Positions 27,900 through 37,779 are shown, counted from the first letter of the stretch. The stretch is DNA of 64,000 nt from an uncultured Eubacteriales bacterium (GCA_905205065.1 CAJLCI010000001.1:62001-126000); one strand, 5' to 3'. Numbers and translations are program-made. The notes: generated by a model from the sequence alone, not told the origin.

Positions 27900-27965
27900 A
27901 AAGTTTCGGCCGGTTTCGGCTGCGCTGAAATGCCGGTCTGCCGGACCGACAAGTCGCGAAACTTT
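27900..27965 (-). promoter_or_regulatory. Structured rpoB-rpoC intergenic element
   Basis: Outer 9-bp stem AAAGTTTCG/CGAAACTTT (27900-27908 with 27957-27965) encloses a GC-rich segment with a CGGTC/GACCG hairpin (27934-27948). No T-run follows, so it is not an intrinsic terminator; an RNase III-type processing site or a translation control element is possible. Confidence 0.45.
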
Positions 27966-28001
27966 GGTCTGAAGAATTTTACCTCAGGCCCTTTACTCCC
28001 G

Positions 28002-31000
28002 TCAGTTGTTTTCGTCATCTGTCAGAATACCATCCTCAGTGCCGATATCAAAACCGTCTCCGAATTCATTCTCTTCCGGTTCAGACACAAAAACATCATC
28101 TTCCTCGTCTTCCGAGTCATATGCATCGTGATTTTCGCCGATGTCATTGACAACAGACGCATTCATATATTCACTGCTTACATCCTCAGACTCTGTTTCG
28201 CTGACATATACGGGTGCGTCAGATTCCTCTTCGCCGAGAGTTGACAGTTCAATTTCATTTCCTTCCTTATCAAGTACCCTTATATCGAGAGCCAAAGACT
28301 GAAGCTCCTTGACAAGCACTTTAAAAGATTCAGGCACGCCGGGAGTAGGAATATTCTGTCCTTTTACAATTGCTTCAAAGGCTTTTACACGTCCGGTAAC
28401 GTCATCGCTCTTAAATGTAAGTATCTCCTGGAGCGTATATGCAGCGCCGTACGCCTCAAGCGCCCATACCTCCATCTCTCCAAAGCGCTGACCTCCGAAC
28501 TGAGCTTTACCTCCGAGAGGCTGCTGCGTCACCAGAGAATACGGTCCCGTTGAGCGAGCGTGAATTTTATCATCAACAAGATGGTGAAGCTTAAGATAAT
28601 ACATAATACCGACAGTTACGGGATTATCAAAGGGTTCTCCGGTTCTTCCGTCATAAAGAACGGCCTTTCCGTCAGGACGAAGGTTTGCCATTTTAAGGCA
28701 TTCGGTTATATCAGCCTCATGAGCGCCGTCAAATACGGGAGTCATAACCTTCCACCCAAGTTTGCGGGCAGCAATTCCCAAATGCACTTCAAGCACCTGT
28801 CCGATATTCATTCGTGAAGGAACTCCGAGAGGATTAAGCACAATATCAAGAGGTGTACCGTCTTCAAGAAAAGGCATATCCTCAGGCGGAAGAATTCTCG
28901 AAACAACACCTTTGTTTCCGTGACGTCCCGCCATTTTATCGCCGACAGAAATCTTCCGCTTCTGGGCGACATAGACGCGCACGACCTTATTGACCCCGGG
29001 GGGAAGCTCGTCCCCGGCTTCTTTGGTAAAGGTACGAACATCTACAATTATACCGGACTCACCGTGAGGCAAGCGAAGCGAAGTATCCCTGACCTCGCGG
29101 GCTTTTTCTCCGAAAATTGCGCGCAGAAGCCGCTCTTCCGCTGTAAGCTCGGTTTCTCCCTTAGGAGTAACCTTTCCAACAAGAATATCTCCGGATCTGA
29201 CTTCTGTACCGATACGGATTATACCCTCAGCGTTAAGATCCTTCAGGGCATCATCTCCGACGTTTGGAATTTCACGTGTGATCTCTTCAGGACCAAGCTT
29301 GGTATCACGTGCCTCGTGTTCATATTTTTCAATATGAATCGAAGTATATACATCATCGCGAACAAGACGCTCATTGAGAAGAACCGCGTCCTCGTAGTTA
29401 TAACCCTCCCAAGTCATAAACCCGATAAGAGCGTTTTTGCCGAGGGAAATTTCTCCGTTTGACGTAGCCGGTCCGTCTGCGATAACCTCGCCTTCCTCAA
29501 TCAAATCTCCGACGTCAACTATAGGACGCTGATTGACACACGTTCCCTGATTGGAACGTTTGAATTTTATCAAATGATATACATCCTTTGTTCCGTCATG
29601 GGCTCTTACGGTAATCTCATCTGCCGTAACGCGCTCGCAGGTGCCGGCCCGTTTAGCACAGACCACGACTCCGGAATCAACGGCAGCCTTGTATTCCATA
29701 CCAGTTCCGACAATAGGAGACTCCGTCACCATAAGCGGAACTGCCTGCTTCTGCATGTTAGATCCCATCAGCGCGCGAGAGTTATCATCATTTTCAAGGA
29801 ACGGTATCATAGCGGTCGCAACAGAAACTACCATCTTAGGAGATACATCCATATAATCAACCTTGGAGGCATCAACCTGAATAATCTCCGCACGATACCG
29901 CGCAGTGACCTTCTTATTCACAAAATGACCGTTTTCGTCAAGCGGCTCGTTCGCCTGAGCAACAATATAGTTGTCCTCGGTATCGGCAGTCATATGATCA
30001 ATTTCAAACGTAACCGTTCCGGTGGCTTTATCTACCTTCCGGTACGGAGCCTCAATAAATCCATATTCATTAATGCTCGCATAGGTCGCAAGATATGAAA
30101 TAAGTCCGATGTTAGGTCCTTCAGGAGTCTCGATAGGACACATACGGCCGTAGTGAGTATAGTGAACGTCACGAACTTCAAACGATGCTCTGTCTCTCGA
30201 CAAACCGCCCGGTCCGAGCGCAGACAGTCGGCGTTTATGAGTCAATTCTGCAAGCGGGTTATTCTGATCCATAAACTGTGAAAGCGGAGACGAACCGAAA
30301 AATTCTCTTATTGCCGTAACAATCGGACGGATATTTATAAGAGCTTCCGGAGTAATCGATTCACTGTCATGAACTGTCATACGTTCTTTGACAATCTTAT
30401 CCATACGAGAAAAGCCTATGCGAAGCTGATTCTGGAGAAGCTCGCCCACAGATCTCAGACGACGGTTTCCGAGATGGTCAATGTCATCGGTCGTGCCGAT
30501 ATCATGGAAAAGACCAATCATATAGCTTATAGATGCAAGAATGTCATCACGAGTTATATGTTTCGGCGACAATTCAGCGATCCGTTTTTTAGCCTCGCAT
30601 TTTAAATCCTCTTCATCGGTTCCGACCTCATTTATAATATCGGAAAGGACGCTGTAGCGCACCTTGTGTTTGATACCGATATCGGTAAGATCGTAGCCGA
30701 GTATAGCTTCAGGATATACCATTCCGTTAGAAAGAAGCTTGAGCTCAGATCCGTCACTCGCGCTAATATACGCCTCATTTACCGCTCCTGCGCGGAGCTT
30801 TTCAAGCATAGCGTCATCGATAATATCCCCTTCAGAACCAATCACCTCGCCTGTAACAAGGCTTATGCACGGACGGGCAAGAACCTGTCCGCGAAGCCGG
30901 TCCTCCAGATCCATCTTTTTATCATATTTATAGCGTCCGACAGGCATTAGATCATAACGCTTCGGATCAAAAAACATATTGTTAATAAGAAGCTGAGCGC

Positions 31001-31772
31001 TTTCCACAAGAGGCGGATCTCCGGGACGGAGGCGCTTATAAATATCTTTAAGCGCCTCGTCGGAAGCACTCGTAGAATATTTTTGAGCCTCGCTTTCCAT
31101 ATCATCCTTTGCAAGCGTCTCACGTAGATAATGATCATCTCCGATAAGATCAATAATCTCCTGTTCCGTATCAAAACCGAGAGCACGGATAAAAATAGTG
31201 AGCGGCATCTTCCGGTTCTTGTCAATACGAACATACATGACGTCATTCATGTCGGTTTCATATTCAATCCACGCGCCGCGGTAAGGAATTACCTGAGCTG
31301 TATATATCCTTTTTCCGGTTTTATCAAGCATTGAGTCGTAGTACATTCCGGGAGAACGGACAATCTGAGACACAATAACACGCTCTGCGCCGTTGATGAT
31401 AAACGTACCGTTTTCAGTCATAATCGGAAAATCGCCCATAAATATCTGTTTAACGATAGGCGTACCGGTAGTTTTATTGTAAAGCCTTACAGTTACGCGA
31501 AGAGGCGCCGCGTAGTTTACATCTCTTTCCTTGCATTCCGCAACCGAGTATTTCGGCTTAGGATCAATTGAATAGTCGATGAACTCGATTTCGAGGTTAC
31601 CCGAATAATCGGTAATCGGAGATACATCGCGAAGAACTTCCATAAGTCCTTCATTTATAAACCATTCATAGGACTTTTTCTGCACATCTATAAGATTCGG
31701 CAGATCAAGTGCTTCATCAATCTTGGAAAAGCTCATTCGTACATTTTTTCCAAGCTTCTGGGGCTTTACCAT
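28002..31772 (-). CDS. rpoB: RNA polymerase beta subunit
   Basis: Beta subunit of RNA polymerase, about 1256 residues, with the rifampicin-region sequence S-Q-F-M-D-Q-N-N-P-L-A-E-L-T-H-K-R-R-L-S-A-L-G-P-G-G-L split over its usual blocks (wild-type residues) and a C-terminal acidic tail of about 75 residues. The start is the ATG at 31770-31772 with TAAGGAG upstream; a GTG at 31784 is the alternative. It is the first gene of the cluster, with its own promoter and a 370-nt leader; rplKAJL are absent here. Confidence 0.98.
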   Translation of the reverse strand: MVKPQKLGKNVRMSFSKIDEALDLPNLIDVQKKSYEWFINEGLMEVLRDVSPITDYSGNLEIEFIDYSIDPKPKYSVAECKERDVNYAAPLRVTVRLYNKTTGTPIVKQIFMGDFPIMTENGTFIINGAERVIVSQIVRSPGMYYDSMLDKTGKRIYTAQVIPYRGAWIEYETDMNDVMYVRIDKNRKMPLTIFIRALGFDTEQEIIDLIGDDHYLRETLAKDDMESEAQKYSTSASDEALKDIYKRLRPGDPPLVESAQLLINNMFFDPKRYDLMPVGRYKYDKKMDLEDRLRGQVLARPCISLVTGEVIGSEGDIIDDAMLEKLRAGAVNEAYISASDGSELKLLSNGMVYPEAILGYDLTDIGIKHKVRYSVLSDIINEVGTDEEDLKCEAKKRIAELSPKHITRDDILASISYMIGLFHDIGTTDDIDHLGNRRLRSVGELLQNQLRIGFSRMDKIVKERMTVHDSESITPEALINIRPIVTAIREFFGSSPLSQFMDQNNPLAELTHKRRLSALGPGGLSRDRASFEVRDVHYTHYGRMCPIETPEGPNIGLISYLATYASINEYGFIEAPYRKVDKATGTVTFEIDHMTADTEDNYIVAQANEPLDENGHFVNKKVTARYRAEIIQVDASKVDYMDVSPKMVVSVATAMIPFLENDDNSRALMGSNMQKQAVPLMVTESPIVGTGMEYKAAVDSGVVVCAKRAGTCERVTADEITVRAHDGTKDVYHLIKFKRSNQGTCVNQRPIVDVGDLIEEGEVIADGPATSNGEISLGKNALIGFMTWEGYNYEDAVLLNERLVRDDVYTSIHIEKYEHEARDTKLGPEEITREIPNVGDDALKDLNAEGIIRIGTEVRSGDILVGKVTPKGETELTAEERLLRAIFGEKAREVRDTSLRLPHGESGIIVDVRTFTKEAGDELPPGVNKVVRVYVAQKRKISVGDKMAGRHGNKGVVSRILPPEDMPFLEDGTPLDIVLNPLGVPSRMNIGQVLEVHLGIAARKLGWKVMTPVFDGAHEADITECLKMANLRPDGKAVLYDGRTGEPFDNPVTVGIMYYLKLHHLVDDKIHARSTGPYSLVTQQPLGGKAQFGGQRFGEMEVWALEAYGAAYTLQEILTFKSDDVTGRVKAFEAIVKGQNIPTPGVPESFKVLVKELQSLALDIRVLDKEGNEIELSTLGEEESDAPVYVSETESEDVSSEYMNASVVNDIGENHDAYDSEDEEDDVFVSEPEENEFGDGFDIGTEDGILTDDENN

Positions 31773-31866
31773 CTGAATAATCACTCCTTAAAAATATTTG
31801 GATAATACCGCCGCCGTACCGACCACGGTAACGGCTGCAAACAAACAGAGAAAAACCGTTTTACGG

Positions 31867-31963
31867 AAAAATACGGGAACAAAACCCGTCCCGGACAGGT
31901 AAAGTCACCCCTACGGCATGCTGGTTACAGCCGAATTATAAGCAGGCTTTACTCTCCCGGACA
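31867..31963 (-). promoter_or_regulatory. rpoB leader with attenuator-like hairpin
   Basis: On the minus strand the leader has GTAAAG (31947-31952) able to pair with CTTTAC (31899-31904), an enclosed TGCT/AGCA pair and a GCTG-TAAC-CAGC hairpin, then ACGGG-TTTTGTT-CCCGT (31873-31889) followed by ATTTTT. The sequence TGTCCGGG occurs twice (31956-31963, 31890-31897), which could allow alternative folds. This looks like a regulatory leader; the ligand is unknown. Confidence 0.45.
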
Positions 31964-32148
31964 GTATTTCATTCCCATATTTCAGTCTCACAAGTTCTAT
32001 TCCATTCATTATCAGCAGAATATTAGCATAAGCCAAGTATGAAAGCTAATCTAATCGGATATAATTCCGTATAATTCCGCTTAGTAAATAATCGGATTCA
32101 CGTATTATATAAACACAGAATCCGTAAAAAAAAGCGAATGTAAAATAT

Positions 32149-32177
32149 ATGATATCACAACAGGATTTTTTTGTCAA
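32149..32177 (-). promoter_or_regulatory. Sigma-A promoter of the rpoB cluster
   Basis: Perfect TTGACA (32172-32177), 17-nt spacer, TATCAT (32149-32154). The expected start leaves a leader of about 370 nt before rpoB. Confidence 0.75.
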
Positions 32178-32287
32178 CAATAAGCCGCAAAGAAAATGTA
32201 AATTTTTTATTTTTTTATTTTACATTTTATTCATACATTCAAACTAATGCAAATAAAGATTTTTTTACAAGAAAATGTTAAAAACAC

Positions 32288-32316
32288 TTGCAAAATCTTT
32301 TTGTTTGTGATACAAT
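32288..32316 (+). promoter_or_regulatory. Sigma-A promoter of rpsT
   Basis: TTGCAA (32288-32293), 17-nt spacer, TACAAT (32311-32316), divergent from the rpoB promoter about 110 nt away. Confidence 0.65.
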
Positions 32317-32527
32317 TAATAAATAGTATGGTTTAAAGCGAAAAGTTTTCTTACGTCCGCGAAGACGCTCGCACAAAGCCGTGTATTATTGGTATGCTTC
32401 TTATAGATCTTATAGATTTGAATTTTAAAAAAGTACCCGCTTTTTTTATGCATGATTCAAAACATCCGTTTTCCGATTGTTTATTAAGCAGCCACTTTTA
32501 CACTACAAACTCAAGGAGGTGAAGGAT

Positions 32528-32794
32528 TTGCCGAATATTAAGTCAGCAAAAAAGCGTGTCATCGTCACAAAGACTAAAACGCTCCAGAACAAAATGTTCA
32601 AAACTGCCGTTAAGAGCACAATAAAGAAATATGAATCAGCTCTTGCTGCAGGAGATAAAGATGCCGCTGCCGCAACATATAAGGATGCAGTAAAGATAAT
32701 TGACAAAGCTGTTGCAAAAGGAATCATTCATAAAAATAAAGCTGCAAGAAAAAAGAGTCAGTTTACTCTTGCGCTCAACAAATTAAACGCTTAA
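32528..32794 (+). CDS. rpsT: 30S ribosomal protein S20
   Basis: Small lysine-rich 16S-binding protein, 88 residues, beginning M-P-N-I-K-S-A-K-K-R. The start is a TTG at 32528-32530: AAGGAGGTG ends 7 nt upstream and the family N-terminus begins exactly there; upstream in-frame starts have no support. A rare start codon is a known way to hold S20 expression down. It is monocistronic with its own promoter and terminator. Confidence 0.95.
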   Translation: MPNIKSAKKRVIVTKTKTLQNKMFKTAVKSTIKKYESALAAGDKDAAAATYKDAVKIIDKAVAKGIIHKNKAARKKSQFTLALNKLNA

Positions 32795-32816
32795 GGCTTA
32801 TGTCAGTTAAATAAAA

Positions 32817-32862
32817 AGAAAAGCAATTCCGTCACTCACCCGGAATTTGCTTTTCTTTTTTT
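32817..32862. terminator. Bidirectional terminator between rpsT and hemW
   Basis: Stem of about 14 bp (AAAAGCAA-TTCCG with CGGAA-TTTGCTTTT, one bulge) followed by a run of T on the plus strand, and by TTTTCTTTTTATTT on the minus strand. It serves convergent rpsT and hemW. Confidence 0.85.
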
Positions 32863-32891
32863 ATATATACGGTATATGGCGCGCTCACAAG

Positions 32892-34076
32892 CTACTGCGT
32901 CTTCCCATCTGCCCCGCTGCTTGCAAGTTCTCCGTCAAAATCGAGCATATCGGATAGGATATAGTTGCTGACATACATTCCGCCGGGTGTAAAATAATAT
33001 CTGTTGCCGTTTTTTTTCATGTATCCGCCTTCTATATATTTGTTTAAATAAGCGGAATACATATTTTCAAAGCTTTTTCCGAAGCAAGCTTCAAAGTCTG
33101 ATGTATCTACACCGTAAACTGTACGCAGATGAAGCATTACATACTCGCCGATACGGTCATTCGGACTTATGTTATATTTTTCATCGATAATATCATAATC
33201 ACGGTCAGGGCGTTCCATAGACTCTATGTATCTGTCAATATCCCTCTTAAACGAGAAACGGCAGCCGCCAAGGTATGAATGCGCGCCAGGTCCCAAGCCG
33301 AGATATTCTCCGCAGCTCCAGTATTTAATATTGTGTCTGCAGGCAAAACCCTCTTTTGCAAAGTTGCTTATTTCATACTGATCATACCCGTTTCGTCTGA
33401 GATATTCAACAGACGAAAAATACATATTCGCCTCTTCATCTTCCCCCGGAAGAGCAAGTTTTTCTCTCAGTTTAAAAAACGGAGTTTCCTCCTCGATTTT
33501 CAATCCGTAGAGAGAAATATGCTCCGGATCAAGCTCGCATATTCTCTCCAAAGTGTCTTCAAGGCTTTCTCTTGTCTGATACGGTATTCCATACATCAAA
33601 TCAATATTTATATTGTCGAAGCCGGCCTTTCGCGCCGCATAAAAGCAATCTTCCGCTTCCTCGTAGCTGTGTATTCTTGTAAGAGCCTTCAGTTCTCTGC
33701 CGCAGGCAGACTGAATACCGATACTGAGGCGGTTTGCCCCAGCGCGCCGGTATTTCTTAAAATCCGAGGCGGAAGCTGTTGCAGGATTACATTCTATAGT
33801 AAACTCTGCCTTATCTGCCACTTTAAAGTTTTCATATATACCGTCTATAACCGTACACATTGACTTATACGGCATAACTGTCGGCGTCCCTCCGCCAATG
33901 TAAATACTGCTGATTTCCCTGTCCTTAAGCGAATCGGAATAATCTTCCATATGAAGAACAAGAGCATCGGCATATCGGTCAAAGTCCTCACGCCCAGGCA
34001 TAGAATAAAAATCACAGTAAGCACATTTACTTTTGCAATAGGGTATATGGATATATAAACCAATCCGATTATTCAT
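32892..34076 (-). CDS. hemW: Radical SAM protein HemW
   Basis: Radical-SAM protein related to coproporphyrinogen III oxidase HemN but of the HemW type, a heme chaperone or carrier. The cluster motif C-K-S-K-C-A-Y-C-D-F sits near residue 16, directly after I-H-I-P-Y, followed by Y-I-G-G-G-T-P-T. About 394 residues, normal length. The start is the ATG at 34074-34076, with GAAAGG 14 nt upstream. It lies downstream of lepA in the same direction, the common Firmicutes order. Confidence 0.93.
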   Translation of the reverse strand: MNNRIGLYIHIPYCKSKCAYCDFYSMPGREDFDRYADALVLHMEDYSDSLKDREISSIYIGGGTPTVMPYKSMCTVIDGIYENFKVADKAEFTIECNPATASASDFKKYRRAGANRLSIGIQSACGRELKALTRIHSYEEAEDCFYAARKAGFDNINIDLMYGIPYQTRESLEDTLERICELDPEHISLYGLKIEEETPFFKLREKLALPGEDEEANMYFSSVEYLRRNGYDQYEISNFAKEGFACRHNIKYWSCGEYLGLGPGAHSYLGGCRFSFKRDIDRYIESMERPDRDYDIIDEKYNISPNDRIGEYVMLHLRTVYGVDTSDFEACFGKSFENMYSAYLNKYIEGGYMKKNGNRYYFTPGGMYVSNYILSDMLDFDGELASSGADGKTQ

Positions 34077-34292
34077 AATAACAACCATACCTTTCCCGGC
34101 ATTTTTGCAGACAAGCATAAACCGCGGAGCAAAAAAGTGTAATTAGAAAAGTTCGTTTACAACATTTTTGTAATATTATTTTATATATATTTATTTTTAC
34201 TTTTTAATTTTATAATATAACTTTTTTACTTTTTACGCTGCTCCTCACTGTACAGCATCGTGAACATTAAAGCTACGTACAAAATCAAAGAA

Positions 34293-36104
34293 TCAGTCAT
34301 CATCGAGCTTAAGAACCGCCATGAACGCTTCCGGCGTAACCTGAACAGAGCCAAGTTGCCTCATGCGCTTTTTTCCCTCTTTTTGCTTCTCAAGAAGCTT
34401 CTTTTTTCTCGTTATATCGCCGCCGTAGCATTTTGCAAGTACGTCCTTCCTCAATGCCTTTACAGTTTCACGAGCAATTATCTTTCCGCCGACAGCCGCC
34501 TGAATAGGCACTTCAAAAAGCTGTCTCGGTATATTGTCCTTAAGCTTTTCGGCAATTTTTCTCGCTCTAGTATACGCCTTTTCCTCATGTACAATAAAGG
34601 ACAGCGCGTCTACAATCTCCCCGTTAAGCAATATATCGAGCTTTACAAGTTTGCTCGGCTTATATCCGTCGAACTCATAATCCAGCGACGCATATCCCTT
34701 GCTGCGGCTTTTAAGAGCGTCAAAAAAGTCATAGACAATTTCATTGAGAGGGAGCTCATAATATAGTTCCGCCCTTTTTGCATCAACATACTTCATATCC
34801 CTGTATATGCCCCGTCTATCCTGGCAAAGTTCCATAATTCCTCCGACATAGTCGGTCGGAGTTATTATACTCGCCTTAACAATAGGTTCGCATGCCTGCT
34901 CGATTTCGTCCGCAGACGGATAATTCGTCGGATTGTCTATATAAACAACCTCGCCCCCGCGTTTGGTAATTTTATAAATTACGCTCGGAGCGGTCGTAAT
35001 CAAATCAAGGTTAAATTCCCTTTCAAGGCGTTGTTGTATAATCTCCATATGAAGAAGACCAAGAAAGCCGCAGCGAAAACCAAATCCGAGCGCAGCGGAC
35101 GTTTCAGGTTCATAGGACAGAGCAGCATCGTTGAGCTGAAGCTTTTCAATTGCATCCCTTAAGTCTCCGTAGCGTGCCCCGTCCGCCGGATATATACCCG
35201 AAAATACCATCGGAAGTGCCTTTTTGAATCCCGGAAGGGGCTCCTCTACTCCCCCCTCGGCAAGGGTTATCGTGTCGCCAACACGCGTTTCTGAAACCGT
35301 TTTAATTGAAGCTGTAATATACCCTACATCTCCAGCTTCGAGACAGTCTTTCTCAACAAGTCCGAACGGAGACATCATTCCGACGGTTACAACCTCTGCT
35401 TCAGCATTTGTACTAAACAGCCGAATAATGTCACCGGAATGCACTCTTCCGTCAAAAATACGGACATACACTACTACTCCGAGATAAGAATCGTAATAAG
35501 AATCAAAAATCAAGGCTTTCAACGGCAAATCCGGATCGCCCGTAGGCGCAGGTATATCACTGACAATCTTTTCGAGCACCTGGTTTATGTTTAATCCGCT
35601 TTTCGCTGATACGGCAGGGCAGTCTTCGGATGGAATACCGATAACATCCTCAATTTCGGCTCTGACTCCTTCAATATCTGCGGAAGGAAGATCAATTTTG
35701 TTGATAACCGGCACAATTTCAAGATTGCTGTCAACTGCAAGATATGCGTTGGCAAGCGTCTGCGCCTCAATACCCTGCGTTGCGTCTACAACAAGAAGAG
35801 CGCCTTCACAAGCATTCAGCGAACGTGAAACTTCATAACCGAAATCGACATGACCGGGAGTGTCGATCAGATTCAGATAATATTCATCCCCGTCAGGAGA
35901 TTTATAGGTAAGATTAACCGCTCTTGCCTTAATCGTAATGCCGCGCTCTCTTTCAAGATCCATGTTATCAAGAAGCTGAGCCTCCATTTCACGGGATTCA
36001 ACAGCTCCGGTCGCCTCAAGCAAACGATCTGCAAGAGTAGATTTTCCGTGATCTATATGAGCAATTATTGAAAAATTGCGAATATGTCTGCGGTAACTGT
36101 CCAT
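34293..36104 (-). CDS. lepA: Elongation factor 4 (LepA)
   Basis: Ribosome-associated GTPase that can back-translocate or help stalled ribosomes. It has A-H-I-D-H-G-K-S-T, D-T-P-G-H-V-D-F and N-K-I-D, and the LepA-specific C-terminal domain ending E-K-Q-K-E-G-K-K-R-M-R-Q-L-G-S-V-Q-V-T-P-E split across its usual positions. 603 residues, full length. The ATG at 36102-36104 has GGAGG 13 nt upstream. Confidence 0.97.
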   Translation of the reverse strand: MDSYRRHIRNFSIIAHIDHGKSTLADRLLEATGAVESREMEAQLLDNMDLERERGITIKARAVNLTYKSPDGDEYYLNLIDTPGHVDFGYEVSRSLNACEGALLVVDATQGIEAQTLANAYLAVDSNLEIVPVINKIDLPSADIEGVRAEIEDVIGIPSEDCPAVSAKSGLNINQVLEKIVSDIPAPTGDPDLPLKALIFDSYYDSYLGVVVYVRIFDGRVHSGDIIRLFSTNAEAEVVTVGMMSPFGLVEKDCLEAGDVGYITASIKTVSETRVGDTITLAEGGVEEPLPGFKKALPMVFSGIYPADGARYGDLRDAIEKLQLNDAALSYEPETSAALGFGFRCGFLGLLHMEIIQQRLEREFNLDLITTAPSVIYKITKRGGEVVYIDNPTNYPSADEIEQACEPIVKASIITPTDYVGGIMELCQDRRGIYRDMKYVDAKRAELYYELPLNEIVYDFFDALKSRSKGYASLDYEFDGYKPSKLVKLDILLNGEIVDALSFIVHEEKAYTRARKIAEKLKDNIPRQLFEVPIQAAVGGKIIARETVKALRKDVLAKCYGGDITRKKKLLEKQKEGKKRMRQLGSVQVTPEAFMAVLKLDDD

Positions 36105-36327
36105 CAAAATAAATAAGTCCTCCTATCCGGCTTTTTCCATTGCGGGCGCTCATACTTTGACCGGAAGTGACTTTCCTCCCTAAAAATAATATAAAATAAA
36201 GCAATATAACATACAGCGAGATGTAACAGGCTTTCGGTAAATCCGCGCCGTTTCATGCGCATTCTACCGTCGTCAGTTACTAATATGAAGCACATCAAAT
36301 CTTCGTAAAACGATTATTAATTTATAA

Positions 36328-36356
36328 TTATATAACGTTATTCAAAAAAAATCAAC
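36328..36356 (-). promoter_or_regulatory. Sigma-A promoter of lepA
   Basis: TTGATT (36351-36356), 17-nt spacer, TATAAT (36328-36333) on the minus strand. Confidence 0.65.
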
Positions 36357-36507
36357 ATATAATTTGTGAAATATACAGTCAGTCCGAAAAAACTTTAATA
36401 AGGAAACGTAAGTAAAAATATTTATATCCTACCTGATTAAAATTTTGTATTTCCTATAATAACTATATAAGTCTAAGAGATATTTTTTCTCCGAATCAAG
36501 TATGCTA

Positions 36508-36536
36508 TTGCACAAAAAGAAAATTTATGTTATACT
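36508..36536 (+). promoter_or_regulatory. Sigma-A promoter of divIB
   Basis: TTGCAC (36508-36513), 17-nt spacer, TATACT (36531-36536), about 49 nt before the ATG. Confidence 0.65.
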
Positions 36537-36584
36537 TTAGTATATCACCGTATATAAAACAAATTCGCAACAGAGGAGTGTCAA

Positions 36585-37460
36585 ATGTCAGGCAAAATCC
36601 CATCAGACGGTAGTAAGACAAATCAGTCATCCGCATCCGACAGAGCGGAAAAAAAAGCTGAGCTTGAAATGCTGTCTCAGAGCACATTTGAAAATGTACA
36701 GAAAAAATCCGTGCTGCGTCTAAGGCATAAAACAGCATTTTATATTGTCCTCCTAAGCGTGTTCTGCATTTTTGTAGGAGCGGTCATTTTCACCGTATTT
36801 TTTAGGGTAAAGCATATCTCGGTATCGGGACTTACAGTCTACGATGACTGGAGAATAATTGAAGCGTCGGGAATAACCGTCGGTCAGAATTCTTATTCAT
36901 TTAGTAAATCAGACGTCGAAAACGCAATTACCAAAGAATTTCCGTATGTTAAATCCGTAAAGATCAGGCACACCTCGCCATCTTCAGTTGATCTTAATAT
37001 TACAGAAGATAACGCAGAGTATTATTTTACACTGGACGATGAATATTTCATACTTTCAAGCACTCTTAAGGTTCTTGAAATTATAAAGGATTCTGATCTA
37101 ATGTCAGTACGTCATCCGGACCTCATACAAATATATATATCGGGAGTTTCGGTCGCAATAGTCGGTAAAACAATTGAATTTTCAAGCGAGCGTTACTACG
37201 ATTATGTAGTTGATACGCTTGAAACGTTTTCACAATGCTCTATGGCGCCGTTTATAAATATTATTAACTGCAGAAATAAATTCAGTGTTTATTTTATATT
37301 CGACGATCGGTACAAAATAGAGATAGGTAACACGGACGATCTGACCATGAAGCTCACATTTGCCTCGGCTATAATTGAAAATCTAAGCAAAAGTGAAAGC
37401 GGTATAATCAATGTTGAAAACCAAACCGCATTTTTCATCAGTCAGGCAATTACAGATTAA
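36585..37460 (+). CDS. divIB: Cell division protein DivIB/FtsQ
   Basis: Bitopic membrane protein of the divisome. A charged cytoplasmic N-terminus of about 48 residues, one membrane helix (about 49-71), then a FtsQ-type POTRA domain (about 74-142: V-K-H-I-S-V-S-G-L-T-V-Y-D-D-W) and a beta domain. 291 residues, normal. GAGGAG lies upstream. It precedes ftsZ, as in the Firmicutes dcw cluster; the earlier cluster genes are not in the window. The gap to ftsZ is long (440 nt) and contains a separate promoter. Confidence 0.88.
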   Translation: MSGKIPSDGSKTNQSSASDRAEKKAELEMLSQSTFENVQKKSVLRLRHKTAFYIVLLSVFCIFVGAVIFTVFFRVKHISVSGLTVYDDWRIIEASGITVGQNSYSFSKSDVENAITKEFPYVKSVKIRHTSPSSVDLNITEDNAEYYFTLDDEYFILSSTLKVLEIIKDSDLMSVRHPDLIQIYISGVSVAIVGKTIEFSSERYYDYVVDTLETFSQCSMAPFINIINCRNKFSVYFIFDDRYKIEIGNTDDLTMKLTFASAIIENLSKSESGIINVENQTAFFISQAITD

Positions 37461-37537
37461 TGGCTATGACAAATGTTTAATTAGAAGCTCAAAATATGTA
37501 TAATATGTTAAAAAAATATAAATTATATTCAAAACCA

Positions 37538-37566
37538 TTGAAAAAACTGAAGAAAAATTATATTAT
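37538..37566 (+). promoter_or_regulatory. Candidate ftsZ promoter
   Basis: TTGAAA (37538-37543), 17-nt spacer, TATTAT (37561-37566). It leaves a leader of about 330 nt before ftsZ. Confidence 0.55.
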
Positions 37567-37652
37567 TATAAGAAGAATGGGTGTATACTAAAAAGCTGTA
37601 TACTTCAAGATTATATTTGTTGTTTGATATAAGTTTTATAAATTCAAAATAA

Positions 37653-37688
37653 TGTATACAGCATGTTCGGCGTATACAGCATATTCGG
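37653..37688 (+). repeat. Two tandem 18-nt units upstream of ftsZ
   Basis: TGTATACAGCATGTTCGG and CGTATACAGCATATTCGG are adjacent. Related GTATAC motifs occur just upstream (37590-37605). Confidence 0.7.
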
Positions 37689-37779
37689 CATGGTTTTAAG
37701 AAGATTAAATTTCTCAGGCAATCTATTTTTACATAAAACCATACTAAAATAAAGACTTAAAGCCCTTCACAGAACTTTG

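Larger units (their letters stand above)
36105..36584. other. Divergent lepA/divIB control region
   Basis: 480 nt without a supported gene. It holds the minus-strand lepA promoter and the plus-strand divIB promoter; between them there is only AT-rich sequence. Confidence 0.6.

Noticed and set aside
34119..34292. Terminator after lepA
   Set aside because: The GCTG/CAGC stem is weak and is followed on the minus strand by A-rich, not T-rich, sequence.
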